From contig USIA01000070.1 in assembly GCA_900554535.1 (NCBI GenBank), positions 1 to 8,729 on the forward strand: 8,729 nt of DNA, read 5' to 3'. Source of the stretch: an uncultured Oscillospiraceae bacterium. GTDB lineage: Bacteria > Bacillota > Clostridia > Oscillospirales > Acutalibacteraceae. Position 1 is the stretch's first letter; every line of letters begins with the position of its first letter. Position numbers and translations under genes: made by a program. The notes below the pieces were generated by a model. It was given only the letters and a program-made list of their open reading frames with translations, was not told the DNA's origin and did not search any database. Below, piece after piece: positions 1 to 7,400 of this stretch.

Positions 1-174
1 AGGGAGACTTGAATAAAAAGCGGCGGATGGGGTAGATACCCTTTTCGCAGGCTGCCGCCGGCCCGGCCGATTTCCGGCGCTTTCCGGCCGGGTGCAACGA
101 AGATCAGGATGCCAAAAGAAAGCGCCGAACCACACAAGAATGATTTATGAACCGTATAGCAAAGGGGTATTTTT
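1..174. other. GC-rich leader with inverted repeats upstream of gpmI
   Basis: I cannot assign a gene here. All three forward frames hit a stop within the first 35 bases (TGA at 10-12, TAA at 14-16, TAG at 33-35), so at most the last few codons of an upstream gene are present. There is an 8-bp perfect inverted repeat, CCCGGCCG at 62-69 with CGGCCGGG at 85-92, enclosing a 15-nt loop. A looser outer pair CGGCGG (21-26)/CCGCCG (55-60) encloses a small GGGT/ACCC hairpin (30-41). Neither is followed by a T-run on the + strand, so a classical terminator is not supported. No convincing sigma-A promoter is visible; TTGAAT (9-14) with TAGATA (33-38) at 18 bp is too weak to call. gpmI may be read through from an upstream glycolytic gene, which is an inference. 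Confidence 0.35.
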
Positions 175-1695
175 ATGGCCAAAAAACCGGTTATTTTAAT
201 GATTATGGACGGCTTCGGCATTGCGCCGCCGGAGGGCAACGCCATCGCAGCTGCCAAAAAGCCGAACCTCGACCGTCTTTTTGCCGAAAACCCGGTCACT
301 CAGATCGGCGCTTCCGGCCTGAATGTCGGCCTGCCAGACGGCCAGATGGGCAACAGCGAAGTCGGCCACACCAACATGGGCGCAGGCCGCATCGTTTATC
401 AGGAATTGACAAACATCACCCGCCACATTGCGGACGGCTCTTTCTTTACAAATCCGGCTTTCCAAAAGGCCATCGACAACTGCCGGGCACACGACAGCGC
501 GCTGCACGTCTTCGGTCTGTGCTCGGACGGCGGCGTGCACAGCCACAATACGCACATCTATGCGCTGTTTGAGCTGGCCAAAAAGGCCGGCCTGACCAAG
601 GTCTATTATCACGCCTTCCTCGATGGCCGCGATGTGCCGCCGAAATCCGGCAAGGGCTATCTGGCGGAAATGGACAAAAAGCTGCAGGAAATCGGCGTGG
701 GCAAGATCGCGACTGTCTCCGGCCGGTACTATGCGATGGACCGCGACAAAAACTGGAACCGCGAGGAAAAGGCCTATGCAGCGATCGTCTACGGCGAGGG
801 CAACACCGCCGCAACCGCTGAAGAGGCGGTTCAGGCATCCTACGACCAGGATGTGACCGATGAATTCGTCGTCCCCGCAGTCATTGACCCGGCCGGCACA
901 GTCAAGCCGAACGATTCCATCATCTTCGCAAACTTCCGCCCGGACCGCGCGCGGCAGATCACCCGCACTTTTGTGGATCCGGACTTCGACGGGTTCGAAC
1001 GCCGCAACGGCTTCTTCCCCGTAACGTTCGTCACGATGACGCAGTACGACGCCACCATGCCGAATGTATCCGTGGCCTATCCGCCGGAAAAGCTGGTCAA
1101 TACGCTGGGCGAATATATTTCGGGCCTGGGCCTGCACCAGCTGCGCATTGCGGAAACCGAAAAATACGCGCACGTGACCTTCTTCTTCAACGGCGGCGTG
1201 GAGCAGCCGTATCCGAATGAAGACCGGATCCTGGTCAACAGCCCGAAGGTTGCGACGTATGATTTGCAGCCTGAAATGAGCGAGCCGGAAGTCACGGAAA
1301 AGCTGGTGGACGCCATCCATTCCGGCAAATATGACATGATTATTCTCAACTACGCGAACTGCGACATGGTCGGCCACACGGGCGTATTTGACGCAGCGGT
1401 CAAGGCTGTGGAAGCGGTCGACGACGGCGTGGGCAAGGTGACGAAGGCCATCGCCGAAATGGGCGGCGTGGCGCTGATTACGGCGGACCACGGCAACGCG
1501 GACAAGATGGTCGACGAAAACGGCAAGCCCTTCACCGCGCACACGACAAACCCGGTGCCGTTCTGCGTGGTCGGGTATCCGTGCAAGCTGCGCGAAGGCG
1601 GATGCTTGGCGGATATTGCGCCCACGATGCTGCAGATCATGGGCCTGCCGCAGCCGAAAGAAATGACGGGCAAGAGCCTGATTGCGGGCGAATAA
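175..1695 (+). CDS. gpmI: 2,3-bisphosphoglycerate-independent phosphoglycerate mutase
   Basis: Cytosolic glycolytic and gluconeogenic enzyme that interconverts 3- and 2-phosphoglycerate through a phosphoserine intermediate, with two metal ions (usually Mn2+) and no 2,3-BPG cofactor. The 506 residues match the usual ~510. The alkaline-phosphatase-like metal centre is complete: MDGFG with D12, catalytic serine S61 in MGNSEVGH, D397 and H401 in NYANCDMVGH, D438/H439 in TADHGN, and H456 in AHTTNP. Substrate-site motifs CSDGGVHSH, FLDGRDVPP, SGRYYAMDRD and FRPDRARQ lie in the inserted phosphotransferase domain. The ATG at 175 is chosen because AAAGGGG (161-167) lies 7 nt upstream and the family's N-terminus begins at this point. 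An ATG at 147 is in another frame. The gene stands alone here, ends 56 nt before a terminator and faces queT. No key residue is missing. The identification is secure. Confidence 0.98.
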   Translation: MAKKPVILMIMDGFGIAPPEGNAIAAAKKPNLDRLFAENPVTQIGASGLNVGLPDGQMGNSEVGHTNMGAGRIVYQELTNITRHIADGSFFTNPAFQKAIDNCRAHDSALHVFGLCSDGGVHSHNTHIYALFELAKKAGLTKVYYHAFLDGRDVPPKSGKGYLAEMDKKLQEIGVGKIATVSGRYYAMDRDKNWNREEKAYAAIVYGEGNTAATAEEAVQASYDQDVTDEFVVPAVIDPAGTVKPNDSIIFANFRPDRARQITRTFVDPDFDGFERRNGFFPVTFVTMTQYDATMPNVSVAYPPEKLVNTLGEYISGLGLHQLRIAETEKYAHVTFFFNGGVEQPYPNEDRILVNSPKVATYDLQPEMSEPEVTEKLVDAIHSGKYDMIILNYANCDMVGHTGVFDAAVKAVEAVDDGVGKVTKAIAEMGGVALITADHGNADKMVDENGKPFTAHTTNPVPFCVVGYPCKLREGGCLADIAPTMLQIMGLPQPKEMTGKSLIAGE

Positions 1696-1751
1696 CAGCG
1701 CGGTTCTGCAAAATCAATCGCCCTTTCAAAACTTCATAAACGAATGCACAA

Positions 1752-1799
1752 AAAATACGCCTTGATGCGGCCCGCAGAAGCCGAGTCAAGGCGTATTTT
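1752..1799. terminator. Bidirectional terminator between gpmI and queT
   Basis: A 14-bp perfect inverted repeat, AAAATACGCCTTGA (1752-1765) with its complement at 1786-1799, encloses a 20-nt GC-rich loop. Read on the + strand the stem ends in TATTTT; on the minus strand it ends in TATTTTTT. It sits 56 nt after the gpmI stop and about 75 nt after the queT stop, so one hairpin can end both convergent transcripts. The U-run is longer in the queT direction. Confidence 0.9.
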
Positions 1800-1873
1800 C
1801 GTACGTACATTGATTTTTTATGGAAGTTGCGGTCTCAGAATTTTTTGAGCAGCAGATCCTGATCGATTCAGCC

Positions 1874-2419
1874 TCACTGCACGAACAGACGCTTTGCTAC
1901 GTGCTTTTTCTCCAGCACGGCAAACAGCACCAGGCTGCAGCCCGTGCACATAATCAGTTCGCCCAAGCCAACGGTCAGGATATTCATCAGGAACGCCGGC
2001 CACAGGAAATTGGCGAACGAGAAGCCGCCGTTCGTGCCCAGGCAGGCGATCTCGAACCCGACCAGCACGGCGTTAAACAGCACCGGCATCAGGCTCGACG
2101 CCACAGGCAGGCCCTTGAAGCGAACGTTCCGCAGCGCGCGGCTGGTGATCGCGGCCAAAAGCGTCGCGGCCGTGCCAACGAACCAGTCGATCGGACCGAG
2201 CGGGCTTGTGAAGAGGTTGCCCAGAAAGCACCCCACCACAAGGCCCGGCACTGCCGCCGGCGTAAAGACCGGCAGATCATCGGAGAACTCACTGAATCGG
2301 CACTGGATGGCCATCGAGCCGATGCCCAGGGCGTTTGCCAAAAACGTCAGCACCAGGTAAATGGCCGCAATCAACCCCGCCTGTGCCAGAAACAGCACAG
2401 GCTTCTTCTGTTTGGACAT
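1874..2419 (-). CDS. queT: QueT-family ECF transporter S component (queuosine precursor uptake)
   Basis: Small integral membrane protein, 181 residues, about six hydrophobic segments (roughly residues 8-30, 55-72, 76-93, 105-127, 137-151 and 152-170). The pattern RFSE (41-44), then P-x-A-V-P-G-L with G-C-F-L-G-N-L-F (54-70), P-I-D-W-F-V-G-T-A-A-T-L (76-87) and the late N-I-L-T-V-G-L-G-E-L (146-155) is that of the QueT family, the substrate-binding subunit of energy-coupling-factor transporters for a queuosine precursor such as preQ1 or preQ0. Such S components share an EcfA/A'/T module encoded elsewhere; none is in the window. ATG 2419 is preceded by AGGGGG (2433-2428) at 8 nt. A strong promoter and a folded leader that looks like a preQ1 riboswitch lie directly upstream, which supports the assignment. 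Slightly odd: SEFSDDLPVF (43-52), where I expect a form nearer SEALTLLPFF. The family call is good; the exact substrate is inferred. Confidence 0.87.
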   Translation of the reverse strand: MSKQKKPVLFLAQAGLIAAIYLVLTFLANALGIGSMAIQCRFSEFSDDLPVFTPAAVPGLVVGCFLGNLFTSPLGPIDWFVGTAATLLAAITSRALRNVRFKGLPVASSLMPVLFNAVLVGFEIACLGTNGGFSFANFLWPAFLMNILTVGLGELIMCTGCSLVLFAVLEKKHVAKRLFVQ

Positions 2420-2513
2420 ATGAAATTCCCCCTGTAGGCCGCGCGGAACCCGCCGGCCCTAGTAAATATTTATGGTCCGGAACTTTCGACGGACCACACG
2501 CCACCGGCGTGTA
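2420..2513 (-). ncRNA. Candidate preQ1 riboswitch (class III favoured) in the queT leader
   Basis: The predicted transcript starts near 2512 and the leader is about 93 nt. Read on the minus strand it begins with hairpin ACACGCC-GGU-GGCGUGU (2512-2496), then hairpin GGUCCG/CGGACC (2495-2490 and 2479-2474) with loop UCGAAAGUUC, then an A/U-rich single strand AUAAAUAUUUACU (2473-2461). A third GC-rich imperfect stem (about 2460-2436) stands directly before the AGGGGG ribosome site (2433-2428). CCGGC in the third stem can also pair with GCCGG of the first hairpin, giving a possible alternative fold. The sequence does not fit the short class I consensus. preQ1-III riboswitches are known upstream of queT in Ruminococcaceae, which fits gene and lineage. 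I could not run a covariance search, so the class is an inference. Translational control is more likely than termination, because no U-run follows the third stem. Confidence 0.6.
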
Positions 2514-2519
2514 TTTTTC

Positions 2520-2548
2520 ATTATAATGGTATTGGGAGAAAATTGCAA
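2520..2548 (-). promoter_or_regulatory. Sigma-A promoter of queT
   Basis: Minus-strand -35 TTGCAA (2548-2543), a 17-bp spacer and a perfect -10 TATAAT (2525-2520). The predicted start is near 2512, the first base of the leader's first hairpin. The -35 box is separated by a single base from the T-run of the upstream gene's terminator. Confidence 0.85.
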
Positions 2549-2549
2549 G

Positions 2550-2584
2550 AAAAAGCCCGCCGCCTTTGCAAAAAGGCTGCGGGC
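2550..2584 (-). terminator. Rho-independent terminator of the CNNM/CorC-type gene
   Basis: On the minus strand GCCCGC-A-GCCTTT, loop TTGC, AAAGGC-G-GCGGGC, then TTTTT (2554-2550). The stem is 12 bp plus one A/G mismatch and is GC-rich at its base. It lies 35 nt after the stop of the gene at 2620-4038 and separates it from queT, which has its own promoter. Confidence 0.92.
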
Positions 2585-2619
2585 CAGAAAATGAATGAAA
2601 GAATGAATGTAAATCAGGT

Positions 2620-4038
2620 TCAGCGCTCCACGTTTTCCCCATTGCCTGTTTTGGCTTTCGCTTTTCCGGTTTCCTTTTGCCCGTCGGGAGCATCGTCGTC
2701 CGGCTTGGGCGGGACTTTCTTGGCAATCATGATCCGCTCGATGCGGCGCTCGCGAACACGCAAGACAGTCAGGGTCAGCGGACCAAACGCCACGGTCGGG
2801 TGTTCGCCTGATTTTGGGATGCGCCCCAGCTGGTCCACCATAAAGCCGGCCAGCGTGTCGTATTCCCCCTCCGGCAGCGCCACGCCCGTCAGGTCCTCCA
2901 CTTCGTCGAGGAAGAGCGTGCCATCCACGCTCCAGCGGTTGGGCCCATCCTGGAGGATCTCTTCTTCTTCCTGGTCGTATTCGTCCTGGATATTGCCCAC
3001 GATGCATTCGAGCAGATCCTCCAACGTGACCAGCCCCTCTGTGCCGCCGTATTCATCGACGATCACCGCGATCTGGCGGTGCTGCTCGGTCATGTGCCGG
3101 AACAGCACGCTGCATTTCTGCGTCTCTGGCACAAAGGCCGCCGGCCGCATCAGGTCGCTTAGGCGCACATTGCGCGCGTCTTTTCCGATATATTGCAGCA
3201 GGTCTTTGACATAGATAAAGCCCAGGATGTTGTCGATATCCTCGTGATAGACCGGAATGCGGGAAAAGCCCTTTTCAATGGAAAGGTTCACCACATCCTG
3301 CACAGAGTCGGTGTCCTCCACGGCGGCGATGTCCGTGCGGTGCGTCATGCATTCGATCACCGGCACGTCGTCAAAGTCGAGCACATTCGAGATCATGTCC
3401 TTCTCCTGCTCCTCGATGACGCCCTTTTCCTCGCCCGCATCCACCATCAGGCGGATCTCCTCCTCCGTGACGGTTTCCTCATCTCCCGCGCCGGGGCGCA
3501 GGCCCGCCAGCCGCATGGCGCCGTTTGTGCTCGCGGTCAAGAGCTTCACAAACGGCGTAAAAATGGTGGCCATGGTGTTGAGGAAACCGGCGTAGCGCAG
3601 CGCAAAGGGCTCGGCGCGCTGCAAGCCGATCTGCTTGGGCAAAAGTTCCCCAAACACCAGGGAAACAAACGAAATCAGAATGGTGACGACCACAAAGGAA
3701 ACCCCGGAAAGCGTGCTGTGCGAAACCGGCAAAATCCGCCCCAGCGCAGCGGCCATGGGCTCCGCAAAGCTCTGCGCGCCCGCGGCCGCGTTGAGAAATC
3801 CGGAAAACGTAATGCAGATCTGGATCGTGGACAAAAACCGGTTGGAATTCTTCGTCAGCCGGAGGACCTTGGCCGCCTTCCTGTCGCCATCCTCCGCCAT
3901 TTTGTTGATCTTTGCATCATTGAGCGTGATGATCGCGATCTCCGATGCCGAGAAAAAGCCATTGATAAAGGTCAGTATGACCAGCAGCACCACATTCAGC
4001 CATGGAAAACCGGATGTGCCGTCGGGTTCAGGACCCAT
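2620..4038 (-). CDS. CNNM/CorC (HlyC/CorC) family membrane protein with CBS pair
   Basis: 472 residues from the chosen start. The domain order is typical of the family. A CNNM (DUF21) transmembrane domain spans about 10-185, with hydrophobic helices near 12-36, 70-92 and 112-132, the F-F-S-A-S-E motif at 28-33 and G-E-L-L-P-K at 130-135. A CBS-domain pair follows at about 225-350, including SRIPVY (259-264) and VIVDEYGGTEG (325-335). A CorC_HlyC domain ends the fold at about 365-440, with DTLAGFMVDQLGRIP (394-408). The last ~30 residues are a charged K/D/G-rich tail. Bacterial relatives are linked to Mg2+ (or Na+/Mg2+) export and resistance; the old haemolysin label is unreliable. The substrate cannot be read from sequence. 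The ATG at 4038 is preferred over one 60 nt upstream because AAAGGGG lies 11 nt before it and the predicted protein then starts next to the first helix. The gene is single, with its own promoter and terminator. Confidence 0.9.
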   Translation of the reverse strand: MGPEPDGTSGFPWLNVVLLVILTFINGFFSASEIAIITLNDAKINKMAEDGDRKAAKVLRLTKNSNRFLSTIQICITFSGFLNAAAGAQSFAEPMAAALGRILPVSHSTLSGVSFVVVTILISFVSLVFGELLPKQIGLQRAEPFALRYAGFLNTMATIFTPFVKLLTASTNGAMRLAGLRPGAGDEETVTEEEIRLMVDAGEEKGVIEEQEKDMISNVLDFDDVPVIECMTHRTDIAAVEDTDSVQDVVNLSIEKGFSRIPVYHEDIDNILGFIYVKDLLQYIGKDARNVRLSDLMRPAAFVPETQKCSVLFRHMTEQHRQIAVIVDEYGGTEGLVTLEDLLECIVGNIQDEYDQEEEEILQDGPNRWSVDGTLFLDEVEDLTGVALPEGEYDTLAGFMVDQLGRIPKSGEHPTVAFGPLTLTVLRVRERRIERIMIAKKVPPKPDDDAPDGQKETGKAKAKTGNGENVER

Positions 4039-4091
4039 AAAACATGTAACCCCTTTCTTTTTAGTACCAATCTTACCAATATATAAAAGCG

Positions 4092-4119
4092 AACGCAAGC
4101 AATCCCCCTCGCTTGCGTT
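4092..4119 (-). other. 5'-terminal stem-loop in the leader of the CNNM/CorC-type gene
   Basis: A perfect 9-bp inverted repeat, AACGCAAGC with GCTTGCGTT, encloses a 10-nt loop (minus strand GAGGGGGATT). It begins within a few nt of the predicted transcription start and on the minus strand is followed by CGCTTTTATAT. It could stabilise the RNA end or act as a weak attenuator. The loop contains GAGGGGG, which resembles a ribosome site, but no reading frame supports translation there. Confidence 0.55.
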
Positions 4120-4128
4120 ACAAGTATT

Positions 4129-4157
4129 ATTTTATCAGGAAACCGCACAGCCGTCAA
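4129..4157 (-). promoter_or_regulatory. Sigma-A promoter of the CNNM/CorC-type gene
   Basis: Minus-strand -35 TTGACG (4157-4152), a spacer of exactly 17 bp and -10 TAAAAT (4134-4129). The start is predicted near 4122-4119, giving a leader of about 80 nt to the ATG at 4038. Confidence 0.85.
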
Positions 4158-4313
4158 CTCGCCGCCTTTTTGGACGCCCTGACCCGGAATTTGTCCTACC
4201 ATTAAAAAGCTTTATTTGGCCTTACCAAAATGAAGCGGCCCGGCAAAAAAGAGTTTTAGGGAAGCCTAAACAAATTTTAATATAAAAATTTGCGTTTTCT
4301 TAGTAAATTTCCC
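4158..4313. other. AT-rich divergent intergenic segment with small inverted repeats
   Basis: No gene is supported in this part of the 370-bp gap. Three short inverted repeats follow one another: TTTGG/CCAAA (4216-4230), TTTAGG-GAAG-CCTAAA (4255-4270, 6 bp perfect) and AAATTTT/AAAATTT (4272-4291). The last ~50 bp before the nifJ -35 box are very AT-rich with A and T tracts, which would suit an UP-type element for RNA polymerase alpha. That role is inferred. Confidence 0.4.
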
Positions 4314-4342
4314 TTTACACATTGTGAAATTGGTGCTAAAAT
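4314..4342 (+). promoter_or_regulatory. Sigma-A promoter of nifJ
   Basis: -35 TTTACA (4314-4319), a 17-bp spacer and -10 TAAAAT (4337-4342), preceded by an AT-rich stretch. Transcription is predicted to start near 4349-4350, giving a leader of about 60 nt. Both hexamers differ from consensus by one base, which fits a strongly expressed gene. Confidence 0.85.
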
Positions 4343-4349
4343 CGTAATA

Positions 4350-4367
4350 GACAGTCGGAGGACTGTC
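4350..4367 (+). other. 5'-terminal stem-loop of the nifJ transcript
   Basis: A perfect 7-bp stem, GACAGTC/GACTGTC, with the 4-nt loop GGAG, starts at or within 1-2 nt of the predicted transcription start. No T-run follows, so it is not a terminator. A stem at the extreme 5' end can protect mRNA from 5'-dependent decay; that function is inferred. Confidence 0.6.
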
Positions 4368-4408
4368 CGTTTGAATATGGCTATCCTAATAAAGGAGGAA
4401 AATATCCA

Positions 4409-7400
4409 ATGGATTCCAGAAAAATGAAGACCATGGACGGCAACACCGCCGCGGCGCATGTATCCTATGCGTTCACCGACGTTGCTGCCATCTACCCGAT
4501 CACGCCGTCTTCCCCGATGGCTGACGAGACCGACAAGTACGCTGCCGCAAACCGCGAAAACCTCTTCGGCCAGCAGGTGCAGATCACCGAAATGCAGTCC
4601 GAAGCAGGCGCCGCGGGCGCTGTGCACGGCTCTCTGGCAGCCGGTGCACTGACCACCACCTACACCGCTTCCCAGGGCCTCTTGCTGATGATCCCGAACA
4701 TGTATAAGATCGCCGGCGAGCTGCTCCCGGGCGTCATTCACTGCGCTGCCCGTTCTGTGGCTACGCATGCACTGTGCATCTTCGGCGATCACAGCGACGT
4801 GTATGCATGCCGTCAGACCGGCTTTGCTATGCTGTGCGAAAACAGCCCTCAAGAGGTCATGGACCTGGGCGCTGTGGCCCATCTGGCTGCTATCAAGGGC
4901 CGTGTGCCGTTCCTGAACTTCTTCGACGGCTTCCGCACCTCCCATGAGATCCAGAAGATCCACGTCTGGGATTACAAGGATCTGGGCGAAATGCTCGACT
5001 GGGATGCTGTCAATGCATTCCGCCGCCGCGCGCTGAATCCGGAGCATCCGGTCACCCGCGGTACTGCACAGAACGACGATATCTTCTTCCAGGCAAGCGA
5101 GGCTTCCAACAAGTATTATAACGCTTTGCCGGAGATCGTCGTCGACTACATGAACCAGGTCAACGCCAAGATCGGCACCGACTACAAGCCCTTCAACTAC
5201 TATGGCGCTCCGGACGCAGAGAAAGTCATCATCGCGATGGGTTCTGTCTGCGAGGCTGCTGAAGAAGTTGTGGACTACCTGTGCGCTGCCGGCGAGAAGG
5301 TTGGCCTTGTGAAGGTTCACCTGTATCGTCCGTTTGTGCCGAAGTACCTGACCGACGTGCTGCCCAGCACTGTCAAGAAGATCAGCGTGCTCGACCGCAC
5401 CCGTGAGCCCGGCTCCATCGGCGAGCCGCTGTACCTGGATGTGCTGGCTGCTCTGTCCGGCACGCCGTTCGGCACTGTGGAGCTCTTCACCGGCCGTTAT
5501 GGCTTGGGCTCCAAGGACACGACGCCTGGCGACCTGGTTGCTGTTTACCGCAACATGGACGCTGCTGCTCCGAAGAAGCGCTTCACGATCGGCATCAACG
5601 ACGACGTGACGAACCTGTCTCTGGAAGTCACGGAGAATCCGGACACCACGCCTGCAGGCACGCATTCCTGCAAGTTCTGGGGCCTGGGCGCAGACGGCAC
5701 CGTCGGCGCGAACAAGAACTCCATCAAGATCATCGGCGACCACACGGACATGTATGCACAGGGCTACTTTGCATACGACTCCAAGAAGTCCGGCGGCCTG
5801 ACCGTTTCCCACCTGCGTTTTGGCCCGAACCCGATCAAGTCCACCTACTACATCAGCAAGGCTGACTTCGTTGCTTGCCACAAGGCCAGCTATGTCAACG
5901 AGTATGACATGGTGCAGGATCTGAAGGACGGCGGCAGCTTCCTGCTCAACTGCGAGTGGACGGACGAAGAGCTCGACAAGTATCTGCCGGGCAAGATGAA
6001 GAAGTACATTGCTGATCACAACATCAACTTCTACACCATCGACGGTGTGAAGCTTGGTAAGGAAATCGGCCTGGGCAAGCGCATCAACACGATTCTGCAG
6101 TCCGCGTTCTTCTCCATTGCCAACATCATCCCGGGTGAGCAGGCAATCCAGTACATGAAGGACGCTGCGACGAAGTCCTACAGCAAGAAGGGCCAGAAGA
6201 TCGTTGACATGAACCATGCTGCCATTGAGCGCGGCGCGAAGGAATATCACAAGGTCAATGTTCCTGAGAGCTGGAAGAATGCTGTCGATGATTCCAAGCA
6301 GGCAACTGTTACCTGCGAGAACAAGGACACCGAGAAGTATGTCAACACCGTGCTGGTTCCGTCGAGCAAGTATCAGGGCAACCAGCTGCCTGTTTCCGCA
6401 TTTGTGGACATGGCAGACGGCACCGTGCCGGCCGGCTCCGCTGCTTTCGAGAAGCGCGGCGTGGCCATCGATGTGCCGGAATGGGATCCCGACAACTGCA
6501 TCCAGTGCAACTTCTGCTCTTATGTCTGCCCGCACGCTGCAATCCGTCCGGTTGCGCTGACGGCTGAAGAAGCTGCAAACTTCCCGAAGAGCCAGAAGCT
6601 CAAGGATATGACCGGTATGCCTGGCATGAAGTTTGGCGTTACGGTTTCCGCATATGACTGCCAGGGCTGCGGCAGCTGCGCGAATGTCTGCCCGGGCATG
6701 AAGGGCAACAAGGCTCTGGTCATGAAGCCGATGGAGACCCAGCTGGCTTCTCAGGAAGGTTTCGACGCTGGCATTGCATATGCGGAGAAGCCGGAAGTCC
6801 TGGCCAAGTTCAAGGATACCACTGTCAAGGGCAGCCAGTTCAAGCAGCCGTTGCTTGAGTTCTCCGGTGCTTGCGCAGGCTGCGGCGAGACGCCGTATGC
6901 AAAGCTGATTACCCAGCTGTTTGGCGATCGTATGTATGTCGCGAATGCGACGGGCTGCTCCTCCATTTGGGGCGCTTCCGCACCGAGCACGCCTTATACC
7001 CGCAACAAGCGCGGCTTTGGCCCGGCATGGGATAACTCCCTGTTCGAGGACAACGCAGAGTTTGGCCTGGGCATGACGCTGGCTCAGAATGCAATCCGCG
7101 GTCGTCTGGCTCAGGACGTCGAGGCCATCATGGCAAACGACAAGTCCTCTGCTGAATTGAAGGCTGCCTGCAAGGCATATCTTGACACGAAGGACAGCTC
7201 CACTGACAACCGCCCGGCGACGGACGCTCTGATCCCCGAGCTGGAGAAGGCTGCTGAGGCTGGCTGCGAAGAAGCCAAGAAGGTTCTGGCCGACAAGGAT
7301 TACCTCGCAAAGAAGTCCATGTGGATCTTCGGCGGCGACGGTTGGTGCTATGATATCGGTTACGGCGGTGTCGACCACGTCCTCGCTTCCGGTGAAGATG

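Noticed and set aside
9..38. Weak promoter TTGAAT-18-TAGATA for gpmI
   Set aside because: The -10 match is only three of six and the proposed start would lie inside the GC-rich stems; not supportable.
147..572. Forward frame starting before gpmI and overlapping it
   Set aside because: Frame-shifted reading of gpmI, rich in R, H and P, with no ribosome site of its own.
196..1542. 448-codon minus-strand open frame over gpmI
   Set aside because: Same codon-aligned shadow effect. It ends where gpmI has its first TTA codon (196-198) and has no family resemblance.
1820..2437. 205-codon plus-strand open frame over queT
   Set aside because: Antisense to a gene with clear membrane topology and its own promoter. 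The product is an H/Q/R-rich string typical of out-of-frame translation.
3193..4086. 297-codon plus-strand open frame over the CNNM/CorC-type gene
   Set aside because: Antisense shadow of a well-conserved multidomain protein; composition is biased and no ribosome site is seen.
4039..4098. N-terminal extension of 20 residues on the CNNM/CorC-type protein
   Set aside because: The upstream ATG at 4098 lies inside the 5' hairpin and has no suitable ribosome site; the ATG at 4038 follows AAAGGGG and matches the family's start close to the first helix.
4314..4342. Rex or CRP operator in the nifJ promoter spacer (TTGTGAAATTGGTGC)
   Set aside because: Only one half-site (TTGTGAA) is present; the second half of the palindrome is missing, so chance is the simpler explanation.
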